From the NCBI GenBank assembly GCA_038049695.1, contig CP142452.1:96355501-96419500 (forward strand): a DNA stretch of 64,000 nt, given 5' to 3'. Under the pieces are notes generated by a model. It was not told the DNA's origin, searched no databases, and saw only the letters and a program-made list of their open reading frames with translations. The DNA is from Cinnamomum chago. Lineage: Eukaryota > Streptophyta > Magnoliopsida > Laurales > Lauraceae. The position numbers and the translations under genes are program-made. Below, one piece after another: positions 10,870-24,328 of the stretch (the stretch's first letter is position 1; every line of letters begins with the position of its first letter).

Positions 10870-12468
10870 TGTTTCCATATTCAGCTGATACACACGATAT
10901 TTATTTCACCAGATGTGCCGCTAGCTGTGCTTGTGCTGTGATAATAGTAATCGTTCTTATATCAGCTGGCAGGTCCATCCGTCCATGTGGTTACTGGTTA
11001 GAGAAAAAGATTTCATAACATTATTACTATTTACATTGGGACTCTGTTGGAGATGATTAGCAAATCACTGCCACATTTACAGATTTGGGTTAGTCACATA
11101 GGCTGAATCAAAGTTGGTTCCTGCAAATAATACTTGTTATCTAGAGTGTTTGTTAGCTACTGTAAATGTTGACATCTGTCCGTAGGTTACAGAGTTTTTA
11201 GAAAAATAACTGAGTCACAAAGTTATGTGGCACTCCATCAAAAGTGTTATTCTGAATTTATGTGGTTTATAAATCCTGCCATGTAGACTTAGCCATGTGT
11301 ATTGTTTTCAGTAAATAAAATATAGTTTTTTCAGTTTCAGCAACCTTGCTGCCTGTTCTATTTATTTTACGTTATGCCTAGCTTACTTTTTCTTAATGTC
11401 ACTTCTTCAGTTAGGGTATTGATTTTACCACTCAAAAACCAGTCTCCAGTCAGTATATGGGCAAGAAAAACTCTATATGTTCCGACCTGGAGACCGACTC
11501 CTGGCCGGTCCCTAGGAAGGACCTTGATCCCAGAGTTGTATTGGCAACCGCTCATTCAACTTTGTAAAAATAAAAATAACTCATTGATACAGCTTTATAA
11601 ATCAATGAGCCATGCTACACACCCCGAAATTTATACTCCGACTGGATCCCGGGGTGCATATGGACCATTGGATCCAATCCAATGAAGAGCCATGCTACAC
11701 ACCCGAGATTTATCGAATAGAGTAGAGTCAATAGGAATACTCGAGAATCTCTCAACCAAACTTGCCTTTTTGAAGTAAAAAAAAAAAAAAAACACTTCTC
11801 GGTCCCCGCAGACTCCCCTACCCATACGTACGTACGAATCGCACTATTGCAGACAGGTGGGCTCTCCTTCCTCAGGACCGCACCATCTTACCAACAGGCA
11901 ACAAAGGACCGACTCATCCATGCTCTGTGGGTTTTGAATTGATTGATAACTTGGATTTTAGTGCCATGCCATGTGGCGTACGGTTGCGTGTTCCGGTCAT
12001 CCTTTGGCCGGTTGGGGCGCATGGAAAACTAGGGACAATGACAACACCTTGGGAGTCTTGGACCATGTCTCCTGTCACCTTCATTTTTTTTTTTTTTGAC
12101 CTTTCCATTGCAAAATTGCATGCTGCCAAAGCACGTGACTCACTGAACTGCAACATCAACCACCCATGTTCAACTGCCACTTGTTTTACTGCAATGATTA
12201 ATTGGGGTCTTCTGCACAAGGGCAATTGTTACAGACTTACAGTCACACTATTGAGTATTGACTTTAGTTGATGTTACTTTTTACAGTAGCATCCGTGATT
12301 AAAGTCGGTGATGGGATGGGCTAGGTTCAGTTGTTATACGGTGTCCACTGTCGCACATTGTATGTCGCTATAATCTACAATTCAATTTTATCCCAGTTGG
12401 ACGCACGATGGATTCGACACTAACTGCAGACCCGGCTTCAATTGTAGTTAAAATTGTTGAGCACTGAC

Positions 12469-12501
<33 letters not shown>

Positions 12502-13881
12502 TCTCGTATGTAAAAGAAAACTAGCTAAAGTCCTAAGCAAAGCAATAGGTGCTTGCTGTTGCAATTTTGAGATGGTAAACTGGACTCACGTAACAAATGG
12601 GAAAGAAAAGGGATAAAAAAACAGCTAATGTTAGATGAAAGATGGGCTGTTGGGGTTGAAATATACTTAGCAGGCACGCTAAACCTAAACCCTAGTATGC
12701 TTACTTAGAAGATAGGCTGGTGGCGTTTAAAGGGGACTTTTTGTCCCATTTGACTTGTCTAATGAAATAACGTGACTTCTCAATATACATTCCACCTCAC
12801 GTTATGGAAATCAAGCATGCGTAGTTTATATATATACATACAAGAATGGAGATGCACCTATCAAAAATATCTCTCATATTATATAAAAAATAAGGGTGAC
12901 GGCATTCACATCTTTAAATATGAGGGCCTTTATCTTATCTCCCATAATAAGGTGAGAGATGTTCTCATAGAAACATTTCCCTATATATGATCACATATTT
13001 TTTCCTATGAGCTAACACATGTTTGTAACTCTATCGTGGGGCTCACATAATGATAATCGAAACTATTCATCATGAGTCTTATCCATACCAGGGGTTTATC
13101 ATAAATCTCAATTCAATATGAGTGGGTCCGAACATCCAATTGAGCATATGACAGAAATGTGATCTCCAAAAAAGAAATGGCGTTTCTACCGCTTGTCAAA
13201 CGCCCAATGAGTGGAGGGAAAACCATAAACTTTTTACAGTATTTATCAGAAGGTGGGACTAACTTATATTTGATTGAAATTCCTTGACGACGCAAAAAAG
13301 ATAGGGCTGTTTATTCTATCGGTTTGGATTTTTCGTATTTAAAAAAAAAAAAACACATCCTAGTGGGGCCTTTTGTTCAAAACCCATCCTTGTGTGGCCC
13401 AATGTTATACATTACAAGCATAGAATGCTGTTGGTGAGAAAGAAATGGATAAGATCTATTTATATTTAAAACTTAAGCTCCATTAGATCATCCGAGCTAG
13501 CATCTTGAGATCTATTGCCTTAACGTTTAATGATTTTGGATGTATCATTTTCTTAGGATTCAATTTCAATGGTTTGCAAAAGCTTGATGAGTGCCACATT
13601 TGGACTTATCACATTCAATGGTTTGCATGACCTAAAAGAACAGGCGAGCAAAAAGGTAAGTTTTCAAAATGGGGAGTCTTCTTTATCATTTCTGGCTCGC
13701 TCTCTATGTATAATGGTATTCAAATAAGAAGGCGTGTTTCATCACAGATAACATGCTCGGATATGACATGGATAAAAGGCGGTTTTAATTTATTTTATTT
13801 TATCGTTTTCTAATCATCATTTCAATCGTGTTTATTATTGAGGAGTGGGCTCTACCTGAAGGGGAATATTGAAAAGTATTT
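10870..13881. other. Intergenic, no gene seen
   Basis: Contains a (GA)n microsatellite at 12471-12499, poly-A tracts near 11778 and 13340, and a degraded copy of a small MITE family near 12850-12988. A 20-bp phrase (gagccatgctacacacccg) is repeated near 11606 and 11687. No coding region is supportable. Confidence 0.5.
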
Positions 13882-14559
13882 CTACAGTGCCTCGAGGTTT
13901 CGGTACAAATGGCTAGCTAAAATTTTTTAAGAATGATTTGCATCAAGAAGGTTGAAAAGGGATCTGTCATCTGTTGCATCCCACATCTCTATTCTCTCTG
14001 TTTGGGAGGTCTATTGTTTTGATGAATGGAGAGAGGCAAAACAAGCAGCAATGTCTAGCTAGAGATTGCTTCACTGAGGACGACTTGTATTTTTATATTT
14101 CAATTCCAGGATTTATATAAGCATTGAAGATGGGATTGGAAAAGGAAATGGAATTTCAAAAGTCAAAAACCACCTCTTTTTTCTTTCTTTCTTTTGGGGT
14201 TGGATAATTGAATTCTTCATCTACAGTGCCTCGAGGTTTCGGTACAAATGGCTAGCTAAAATTTTTTAAGAATGATTTGCATCAAGAAGGTTGAAAAGGG
14301 ATCTGTCATCTGTTGCGTCCCACATCTCTATTCTCTCTGTTTGGGAGGTCTATTGTTTTGATGAATGGAGAGAGGCAAAACAAGCAGCAATGTCTAGCTA
14401 GAGATTGCTTCACTGAGGACGACTTGTATTTTTATATTTCAATTCCAGGATTTATATAAGCATTGAAGATGGGATTGGAAAAGGAAATGGAATTTCAAAA
14501 GTCAAAAACCACCTCTTTTTTCTTTCTTTCTTTTGGGGTTGGATAATTGAATTCTTCAT
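13882..14559. repeat. 339-bp tandem duplication
   Basis: Units 13882-14220 and 14221-14559 begin CTACAGTGCCTCGAGGTTTC and end ATTGAATTCTTCAT. The only difference noticed is GCATCCC against GCGTCCC, so the duplication is very recent. No ORF is shared between units. Confidence 0.93.
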
Positions 14560-14599
14560 TGGAACGACTATCTCATCAAAGCAATAGGACATTGATGAG

Positions 14600-15846
14600 T
14601 AGGGATAGCATTTTTAACCCGACCCGCCCCAACCCTGAGTGCCCGCCCCGCCCTGTACGGATTTTCCCTACCCCGACTCTTAGACGTGGCGGGGACGGGG
14701 CAAGAAAATATACCCCAAATCCGGGGCAGGGCGGGGATGGATATGTTTCTTGCCCTGCCCCGAAATACCGCCTCATGCCCAGTCCCGAAATTAATAATCT
14801 TCTAAAATATATATATTTTAGATTTCTTTTATAATAAATAAACATATTTATATATAAATGTATATATTGATTTTATGTTGTTATTAAGGGTTAAGTACAT
14901 TGATTGAAGACTTTTTTTTAAGTTAAACATGTAATTGAATGAACCCTAGACATTATAGAAGCATATAATATAATCTCATTCCCTCTAATTCAAATTTAAT
15001 GAAATTAAAATTGTTAAAAAAATCTATCTAAGTATCTAAGCTTATTTTACTTTAATCATATATAATGTTAAATTGTGACATGATAAATCATATTAAATAA
15101 AACGAATATAAATATATAATAGAATAATAGATCATGCTTTAAGCTTATAATAACATATATGATTAGAGATAGCAAGGTAAATTATAATTGGTATGATTCT
15201 AATCATACTAATAACAATATAAATTATACTAATTTGATATAACATTACAAGATATATCATGCTATATGCTTATAATAACTTATATGATTAGAAATAGTAA
15301 GGTAAATTATAGTTAGTAACTTAATATGATTCTAATTATACTAACTTTAATTATATGTAATCAACCTCTTTATTAGTGAGTGGAGTTCAATACCAGAAAT
15401 GAAGTGAAACCTTGTATTGATGGAGTTCATGATATTTTAGAGAGATATTGTCTTTTTTTATAAAGAATGTTTCAAAGCATATATGATATTTTCAAGTGTA
15501 TGTTAAAAAAATAAATCTCACTTTAATTAGGTAAAATTTCAGGAAAAGAAAAATTTATATTATTAATATTAGATAATTTTAAAAAATTTAAACAATCTAA
15601 CAGTGCCCCACACTTATAAAATATTTATGCTGGGAGATCTTTTTTTTAATATTATTAAAGGCATGGAGACAACAAAGATTAATCATTCATGTGCTTTTTA
15701 CCATATAAAATAAATTAATTTATCTTTTTCTTTATAGTTAATTCAAAATTAATTTATTATGTTTATGGTTGTACCATATCAGGGCAGGGCCCCGCGGGGC
15801 GGGGACGGGGCAACCCAATTCCGCCCCCGCCCCGTTGCCATCCCTA
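14600..15846. mobile_element. hAT-like non-autonomous element
   Basis: The left end TAGGGATAGCA and right end TTGCCATCCCTA are inverted copies, continued inward by GC-rich stretches of CGGGGCGGGG type. Flanks TTGATGAG (14592-14599) and GTGATGAG (15847-15854) match at 7 of 8 bases, consistent with an aged hAT TSD. The interior is extremely AT-rich, which contrasts with the GC-rich ends. No transposase. Confidence 0.8.
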
Positions 15847-15854
15847 GTGATGAG

Positions 15855-18264
15855 TGCATCATTCAAATTCTTTTCTGCAGACAAATAGAAGTTTTCTTGC
15901 CTCATGAAGCCCGCAAGAATCTCCTTGACGTTAACGATTTTTCTGTAGTGTCTCCTAGGTCCTTTTAAGTTTCAAGAAACATCTGAAGTAACTGTAATTA
16001 AAATGAAAATCCAGTTGTTCTCAGCTGCAGCGCAGTTGTTTTTCTTTCTCTCTGTTCTTTTACCCATAGTCATGGCATCTGTCACCTGCACATAATGGGA
16101 GAGAGCCCACACATGGGCTGGTAAAAGCCAACCCGACCCCGCATATGACCTGGAGAATCCGACTTACATAATTTACGGGTTGGTTGCGGGTCAAGCTTTT
16201 TTAAACTGCATTTAAATGGGTCGGGTTATAGTCAACTTATTTAACCCACGTGACCTGTATAACTCGTTTGTAATTTTCTTGCAACTAAAAATTTATATTT
16301 AATACTTAATTCTATGAAGTGTATCTTTTTTATTTTGATGCGGTGTATTTTTATTTTTTATGAAAACGTTGTTTTTCTATTTCTATAGTCACTATTTAAA
16401 ACAAATGGAAACTATACTCATTGTCTAAATTACTCATTGTCTCTCTCTTTTTTTTTCCTCAAGTGGTCCTTTTACTAACTTACTTAAAAGTACTTTTTGT
16501 GTGCTCTTCTTTCTTAGAAGGATTGTGGAATTGAAGAAAATACAATAGATATAACATAACTTAAATAAGATAATCAAGTAATAGCTGAGTTCATGCTAAT
16601 TTCCGTACTATTTTCTCCCTATGATGACATAAGCCAGAGAGAAGGTGAATAATATCATCATGACATAGATATAGGCCTAAATTTTCAACCCAATATCAGT
16701 TGAGTGTAAGCCTGATTTAAGATCATATTATACTAAGCAAATTAACATTAAGCTTATCATAATTGAAACAGAGCTTGTCCATATTGTCTATTATTTTTAT
16801 GAATTAACTTATTGGTTTGAATCTAATTTAGACTTTATGTATGGTTTAAAGCGTTAGAGGACTTTTGTTAATAAATTTATGTTTCAGTGTAAGGTATGTA
16901 GGTCAATCTAGCCTGCAATGGGCGCGAGTTAGGAGTTTCTGATCCATTTAATAAATAGGTTGGATGCAGGTTAGGAGCATTTAACTCGTTTAAAAACGGA
17001 TCAATTCTGTTTAGCACAATCGGACGCATTTGCCACCCTCAAACACAAGTGGGAAGAGAACTCACACACAAAAAGAAAGCCTAACAAAAGTGGAAAAAAT
17101 GCCCATAAAAGTGGAAAAGGGCAGTATAACTAAGGATCAAACCATTGGCCAATAGATGGGATATGAGGTTGCTAATCAGCTAAGCAACTCTCCTAGTTCT
17201 CAGCCTGGCATATGGGGTTGTATCTTAGCTGGTTTTGGACACCCAACTCTACCTTTTGGAGCTTTTGGAGGTTGAGAGTGCTCAACTCCTTTCCCTAGCA
17301 AACAGTGGAAAAAGGAAAAAGGAAAAAGGAAAAAGATTATGTTTAGTTGGCCACGAAGATTAAAAATGAGAAGTTAACTTCTCTATATCTCTAGCTATCT
17401 AGAACTGGTGCCTGTGAACGTTTTTTTCTCTGATAAATACCGTATACCTACCCACATGCAGACACCACCATCAGTCCAACAACCATATATTAATCCGTAG
17501 TTGTTTATCTAGGAGCCAGGTGTCTCACCACCACCTGGCAGACTGGTGGTACAAAAATAACTTTAGTGGAAAGTGATCATCGATGCTGCTTTGAGAGTTG
17601 AGACCATGGATTTCACGTTGTGTTCCCAATTTACAAAGAGGTTTTACAGAAAGCCTCTATATTTTCAGACCACCTCAAACGTCCCCTATCTTTTATATTT
17701 TTACAAAAAAGGCCCATGCTTTGATGGTGTAACATATGGCTGTTACTTCTTATGGATAAATGATAGAAATACCCTTCATTTAAGCTTAACAAATCTCACA
17801 AATCAAGTTACTTTTAGTAGGGGCTCATCTGAATGCATGTTAATCAAGGCATGGAGGTGGAAATACATGGCTATAAATTAGAAAAAAAAAAACATAATAT
17901 CAAGCCATTCAAATGATCATAGCCTTTGGATTTAGGTTTTCAAAGTTGGGGAGGCAAAGTTAATTTTTTTTTAAAATCATTTAACTCGAATGATAGAAGT
18001 AAACGGGACCCTCATCTCTTTCTTTTCTTTTTTGAAAAAGTTGAGATTACCACCTAAAAATTTAATAACCTTTATTTTTGTTTTATTTTTCTAAGTTGGG
18101 CTACTGGTTATGGGTAATACTTTATAGTGGAAGATCCAAGACATCGATAATTGGGTATGTGTGTAATACAAGGTACCAACACTCATGGTTGAATGGTGTT
18201 GGCACCCTAGTTTGATTTTGTTTTCGCTATAGTGCATAAGGGATGAGAAAGTAACATGGCTAGG
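15855..18264. other. Intergenic with a probable degraded hAT-type fragment
   Basis: At about 16114-17041 the ends TGGGCTGGTAAAAG and (inverted) TGAGGGTGGCAAATG resemble hAT-type TIRs and are followed inward by CAACCCGACCC-like text. No clean TSD was found, so this is tentative. Elsewhere there is no gene-like signal. Confidence 0.4.
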
Positions 18265-18525
18265 TAATGAGCAGAGGCGTGCCACAGTGCCGCTCCCTGC
18301 GAGTACTCTAAAAACAGGCCCGCTAGCGCGATGTCAAGCGCTATATAAAACATTGAGTTGTGGCTCTTCCATCACCAATTGGTTTTGGAAGGAATGGTAG
18401 CTCAGTGGGTGCATAAGATCCTACAAGTGGTATAAGAGCTCTAAGTCACGGGTTCGAATTACAGGAGCACCACCGTGAGGAGGAGATTGTTGGGCAGAGG
18501 CATGCCACAATGCCGCTCCATGCGA
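18265..18525 (+). mobile_element. TRIM-like small LTR retrotransposon remnant
   Basis: Direct repeats at 18271-18302 and 18494-18525 (GCAGAGGCRTGCCACARTGCC) sit 223 bp apart. Between them are a TATATAAAA box near 18341, a primer-binding-site-like TGGTATAAGAGC (18428-18439, resembling the TGGTATCAGAGC of plant elements primed by initiator tRNA-Met) and a purine tract GAGGAGGAGA just before a TGTTGGGC LTR start at 18488. The interior is only about 50 bp and non-coding. The second LTR diverges after about 40 bp, so the element is truncated. A tRNA-like SINE is an alternative, given GGTTCGAATT at 18451. Confidence 0.5.
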
Positions 18526-21500
18526 CCGCTGTTACACTAGGAATAAAAAATAGGCAAGGGGAGAATCCTATCCATCAATAGGGACCCCTTGTGATATTTA
18601 ATCCAATCAGAATTCCTGGACCACTTTCTTTTCATCCTATGACAAACTCATTTTTGTCATAATCATAGCTACTGCCACATTAGAAAAATGTGATTTGAGC
18701 ACTCTTATGTTAATCGGGTTTTTCAAATGAGATTAATCTAATGGGTAGGCATGAGTCTCATCCAAGGAAAGCTTGACTTGGAGGAAAACATTTTTAAATT
18801 TGAGCTGTATTAGATTTTAAAGTTGAGCGATGTGTTTAGAGATTTTTCCGTTAAGGGAGATTTCTTGGTAACAAGCAAGGATTCCATAGATCTAATAATT
18901 CTTTACTACCACTGTAACAAGGATTCATCGTTGGAAGTTTGTAAAGTTGATGATTTTATATTGATATTGGTGTATATAGATGCATATAGTTGAGAAAAAT
19001 TGGGTTTGGTGTGCAAATCCACTTAAATTAGGATTTTCAAATCTTATGGAAGGGGTCGAATTTGAAAATCCTAACAAATAAAGATTTTCATTCGTACAAA
19101 TCCATAGAAATTTACAATTGTCAAATATTAATTTACCACAGTTTTAGGAAAGCCAAGATCTATTCCCCTAAAGACTTGATTGCCAAACTCGACCTAAGTG
19201 TTTCTTATTTGTGACTGGTCTGAATTCGAGAATCTTGATGATTGTTGTATTGAGAATTTCATCTTGGTCAAATACTTGAATGATTCAACGTCAATTTCCA
19301 TAGTCAATAATCATCATCCTTATCCTGATTGATTGCATTTGACTACTTCACATTAAAACAGAAAATTTTCCAAATACGCACAATGTTGAAAACTTGTGAT
19401 GTGCCTCCTATACAACCATTTGTTTAATTCATTTGCTTACTACTTTAGTCGTATTTTTTTTTATGTGGAATAAGAGTCATGATGTCGTTAATGACCGTGC
19501 ATGGTCAATGGAAAAAAAAATAAAAATCAAACAAGCACTTGCAAACTATTATTCTAATTTCCATTCTAGCCAAAAAAAAAAAATCTGCTTCAGATATGCT
19601 GACAGGTCTAATCTCCTGGTCATTTGTATGATACTATAAAGATTATGGTAACGAGGATAGCGTGCCATTGAGAATGCAAAAAATGAAGAATCCAATGTCC
19701 GAACCTTTGTGAGATGTTGGACTGAGATCATGCCAGCAATATACAGATCTCTGTCCATAATGCAATGTAGGGAACGGCTTGGATTGATGACAGGAGATGG
19801 GCAGGTGCCGTTCCTAAGATGGGAAGGATCACAAGAAATCTCAGTAGGGCTTTTTATTTTTATTTTAAGGACTACTCTCATTAAAGGAGGGGGCATTTGT
19901 GTAGGGCTGTGGAAGAGTAAACGCATTTAGTTTTGAAGGGAGGTGAGAAATTTGGATTCCCTCTAGTGATGAAAATGACGCCTTGACAAGTCACTATTTT
20001 TTTCTAAATAGATGGATTCATCGCTGCATGCAACAAAGGTGTTGAAAAATCCGGCACCATATCTATCCCCTTCCGAGGAATCGTAGAATGCACAAACGGC
20101 TCCTAGAATGTGAATGGCTGAAGGATTTTTTGTTGAAGAAAAAGAGGCTAAGTTAGGTGAATTTTTTTCTTGAATTTGACATCATCATATTTCACTTTGA
20201 TAAGAGTTGGTCAAACCGCCAAATTATAATCATCTCATCATAGGGATGGAAATGGGGAGTTTGGCACAGGTCGGCCTAAATCTGAAATCGATCATAATGC
20301 ACTTCCTCTATCACATGCTCAGCATCACAGCCCAGGACCAATCTATGGGGTTTTTTTTTTTATACCAAATCCGGATTTGTTAATAGATGATATTCGTTTC
20401 ATCTTCAAATAAAAGAATTGATTCATTCATGTGTTGGTTGGGATCCTTCCTAACCCACAACCTTTAAAATAGTTACCTTTCTTTTTCTTGCCACTACTCA
20501 TGCAATGAAAATCCTGTTTGAAAAAGACTTCAATGAGTAATCATCAATGTGTTGAAACCCAAACCCATGTCGAATCTGGCCAACTGCCGAACACCCTCCC
20601 TTGATAGGATTGGGTTGGGGTAGTTCCTCATTTAAACCAGATCAGACTTTTTTTTTTTTTTTGGGTAGATTGGTCTTAAAGTAGGGATGACTGACTGTGC
20701 AGTTGAAATTGATGGATTGATCAATGGTCTTAGGTTTTCGCTTCTCTGTTAGTGACTGTTCTTAGATAAAAAAAAAAGTTACCATTTTTAAGCGGTAGAT
20801 TAGCTGGTTGAGATATAAATGTGTAAGTAGAAACTATTTTTTACTGAAGAAAAATATGGGATTTATAATTTAAAAAGAGTTTACTGCTTTTCAAAACTTT
20901 GGTGTCTGACTGACAACCTTTCATCTGGGGTCCATTTGTAAGAGTCTCTTATGCTCTCTCAGCAGTTATTACGCCGGAACCATATATTACTAATCTAAAA
21001 CTTCATCACGGGCTCATGTAGAGAGAATCTGGACCGTTCAAGATGGATATCATCTCTTCTATTGATATATCCTCAAGTTTCAGTTGAAATGGAGTGCGTC
21101 CCACCTTACGATTGGGCACCATAATGAAAACCTATTAGGCATTGTTGCTTACATGGTGTTAATCACATTTTTTAAACCCACTCCTTTTAAGCTGAGATTT
21201 ATTAAGAATATGTGATTGGAGGGGGTGTGATTCAATCTTTAGCAGTATGGATGAGCTCTATGTTCCTTACAGAGGATCAGGCTTGCCACATGGACTTTCT
21301 TTGGATGGGGCCCACATGATTGCCACGAAATTGAAGAACCAGTTGATCAGATGAGCAAACTTTCTAAGGACGGGACCCACATAGTTACCAATTGAAATTC
21401 CAGGTGGTCAGACAATCCAGAGGCTAATCTCACTCCTACTTTTCTGTCCTAAGAGCATATCTCACTCACATCATTTTTTGTCTTTTGACCTAAGCATCCC

Positions 21501-21937
21501 CGGGTATTTGACATAATAAGACTAATTTACCCACACAAACACACACGTTGGAAGAATCTAGAGTGAATTTTGAACACAAGACATAGAGAGCAAATCCAAG
21601 CCTTATACCACTCCATCAACTCTCAAGTGACAGCTGGATTAGCCAGTCTAACTACCCGTTTGCTGTCACAATCGTTTGGTCAGCAAGACTATTCTGATCA
21701 TGGCCTGTCCATTGTTGTGCTGCTACCCGCCATCCCATGTATTGAAAAATAGGTCCCAAAATTTGAAGTGAAATCAGCAACTATCTATAGTCTGAAATTT
21801 GAAAAATGGCCAAGGAGAAATCCTTCACTTCTGGAAAAGGCAAGATGCTGCTAATGGAAAGAAAAAAATTGGTTTCATTCAAATTCTTGGAAGATAAAAA
21901 ATTGGCGAATTATAAAATGTTTTGACATTTATACATG
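18526..21937. other. Intergenic, no gene seen
   Basis: No ORF has a recognisable product. The longest, 19549-19926 on the minus strand, shows no family motif. Several poly-T and poly-A runs (19572, 20350, 20650, 20770) may mark old retroelement tails, but no boundaries could be drawn. Confidence 0.45.
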
Positions 21938-22016
21938 GGGAGATGTTCTTATGAAAGATGCCCCTACCTTACTATGAGAGATAAGGTGAGAGATGCTTCT
22001 TACATGAGCGTCTCCC
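21938..22016. mobile_element. Tiny MITE (79 bp), Mutator-type TSD
   Basis: The ends GGGAGATGTTCTTATGA and (inverted) GGGAGACGCTCATGTAAG form TIRs. Flanks TTATACATG (21929-21937) and TTATAGATG (22017-22025) match at 8 of 9 bases. It belongs to the same family as 27483-27634 and probably the decayed copy near 12850-12988. Confidence 0.75.
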
Positions 22017-22960
22017 TTATAGATGATAGTGTTTGAAGTTTTTTAAGGCAGAATAATTCGACGTCTTGTAAGTTTTACCTATTGGTATAGATAAGTGGTC
22101 AAAATATAAGACACAAATTATGAGCCATATGGGCACTAATCTGTACAAATCGGCACCCAGAAGTTCCCAATCTATAATGCAAAAAATGCACCTATTTAGA
22201 GTGAAATTAACATTTTTCTACACCCATGTTTGTACGGGTTTGTTTTGGGATGTGTTAAGATAATAATAGAAAGTCAGGACTGTATTCTCCTAAAGGGGAA
22301 AAAGAAAAAGAAAATCCAGAGTCTCAAATTGGTTAATATGAGTTGGATCCACTATAAAATTGATCATTTCATTTTGAATGGCTCGGTGGCCGGCCCTACT
22401 GTAGAGTTCCACTTCTTCACTCGGGAATTCTCTAAAATAGAAAGATTTAAAGGATCTGGCTTCATATAAGAGGGATGTCAGGGACCTTTGGGCCTACCAA
22501 CATCAGATCGCACTCAACATCTGCTCTTTTTTAGAAAATCTGACTTTGCGCATTTTCTTGTTCCGGCAGGCCATGTTTTCAAAAAGTGAATGTCAGTTCT
22601 CCCTCAGTGGGGTTCTCCTAATTACGTGCACCATTGTCTTGAGTTCACCATTAGAATAATCCTAATTCTGTAGTCCAAGGTCATTTTCAAAGTTTAAGGT
22701 TATTTTGATGAAGAAGCAGAAGATGCTTTTTTTTGTTTTTTGGACGGTGGTCATGGTTAACTACTTCAACCTTGTTGAGCTCTTTTAAAGTCCATTTTGG
22801 TCTTGCACGTTGTCTACGGGAACGGCAGGCCGATGATTTTCTTTTGCGTGGTGCGGGCGAAGAAGTTTAAAAATAAAATAAGCTTTCTAATATACTGCTA
22901 AAAGAGGTTTTTGAATTAGGTGGCCTCTTGCGTGTGCCCCCATCTAGAGGCGCCCACAAA

Positions 22961-23335
22961 TTAAAATTCTAAACCATACAGTAAATAAGGGCTCTTAAAT
23001 AGGGGCGTAAGTCGTAACCAAGCTCTTCTTTTTCCTAGAAAGAGAACTTTTTTATTAAAGCAAAACAGAGGATTACTAGAACTGGTAAAAGTTTGGGTTA
23101 GACCTTCAGGGATTTTCCCATTCTCCCCCGTCAGTCCAAATATTCTTTCATGAAAAGATCCAAAAGAGAGAACCGGGAGATAAGGCTTGAACATATTCAG
23201 AGTTGGGTAGTTCAACCTGGACAACATATCAGCAACCTTATTTATTCTCATGCTCGTCGGCCATACCGGATTTTCCATGAAGGGCATTGTCTCCAAAGCC
23301 TGCAGAAGCTTTCTCCACCAAGCTTTGTGCATCAT
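22961..23335 (-). pseudogene. Possible LINE RNase H fragment
   Basis: A minus-strand open stretch contains the segment NKVADMLSRL. This resembles the end of the RNase H domain in plant L1-type LINEs, where a conserved A-D-x-L-A/S-R-L segment follows a basic region. No reverse transcriptase is adjacent and the start methionine is arbitrary. It could be chance. Confidence 0.35.
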
Positions 23336-23812
23336 TTGACTGATCAGGCATAAATCGTATAAGACTTTTGTTTTATTTATGTTCTATGTAAGTGATCAAT
23401 TTGACAGAACTTGTAATAGAAAAAAGATTTACCCTAAACTCATTGATAAAAGGACTTTTTTTTGTCTTGGGTTTAGACTTCTATTGTGAGCCTCACTGAG
23501 GTGCCTTTTGAAAATTACCCATAAGCTCTAGGCATCGAAAGGATTCGATCAATGTTTAGGTAAAAAAAAAAAAAAAACTATGAAGAAAACTCCTTGAGGG
23601 GATGTCTATGCAAAACTAAAATTCTATGGCATATGGGATATTTTCTTGAAAAACTAATCTAAATCACAGAAGATGGTTTTCATGGAGTTGAGAAAAAATT
23701 CTTCTTTTCGCTTAAAAGAGCCGTAACGTTTGAATGGTGATGAGCACAAAAAATTGGAAACCTTTTCCATGTTAGGGGTGAATCTTTGACATTAAAAACG
23801 TGTCCTTGGAAC

Positions 23813-24320
23813 TAAGGTTCCAAACGGATATTCGATTTTCCGATTATTCGGAAGTTCTGACTCGCAAAACACCGGTATTAAACCTATTTTATGTTTCAAT
23901 TTATAAATGGGTTGGGATTTGGAACCCAATTTAGGTCCAATTGATAGACGGCTCCGGTTCCGAGTCTATATAAGTTTTGACTAGTGGACCCGGCATATGA
24001 GCCTTTGATATTGCAAGTTGTGGCTCAAAATTAATTATTTCTCGGACATTTTTATATACAATACTAGAGGTAGTAGATTTAATGCACTGTTATATGTTGA
24101 ATAATATACTTATCTTAAGAAAAATGAAAAATAAAGAGAAGTTAGAATCGATTTTGAAACTAGATTATAATCTTCTAGGTGGACTAGGATCTTCCAATCG
24201 GAGCCGGGTCTGAAACCAACAAAACAAGTTTCAAGTCAAAACTGAATCTGAAACCATTATTTAGAAACGGATCTGGGCCCACGATGGTTCCGATCTGGAA
24301 CCATGCCGTTTGCAACCCTA
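23813..24320. mobile_element. hAT-like MITE (508 bp)
   Basis: The left TIR TAAGGTTCCAAACGG pairs with the right TIR, reverse complement TAGGGTTGCAAACGG. Flanks CTTGGAAC (23805-23812) and CTAGGAAC (24321-24328) match at 7 of 8 bases. The interior is rich in GGTTCCGATCTGG-type motifs repeated in both orientations. Non-coding. Confidence 0.8.
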
Positions 24321-24328
24321 CTAGGAAC

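Noticed and set aside
10236-11018. Longest unexplained ORF (260 codons) in the right MULE arm
   Set aside because: It crosses the transposon boundary into flanking DNA, is Ser/Pro/Leu-rich with no domain, and its inverted partner in the left arm is broken differently.
19549-19926. 125-codon minus-strand ORF
   Set aside because: No recognisable motif and no neighbouring exons; it runs through a poly-A tract.
20243-20690. Possible hAT MITE starting TAGGGATGGAAATGGGG
   Set aside because: No inverted right end or target duplication was found.
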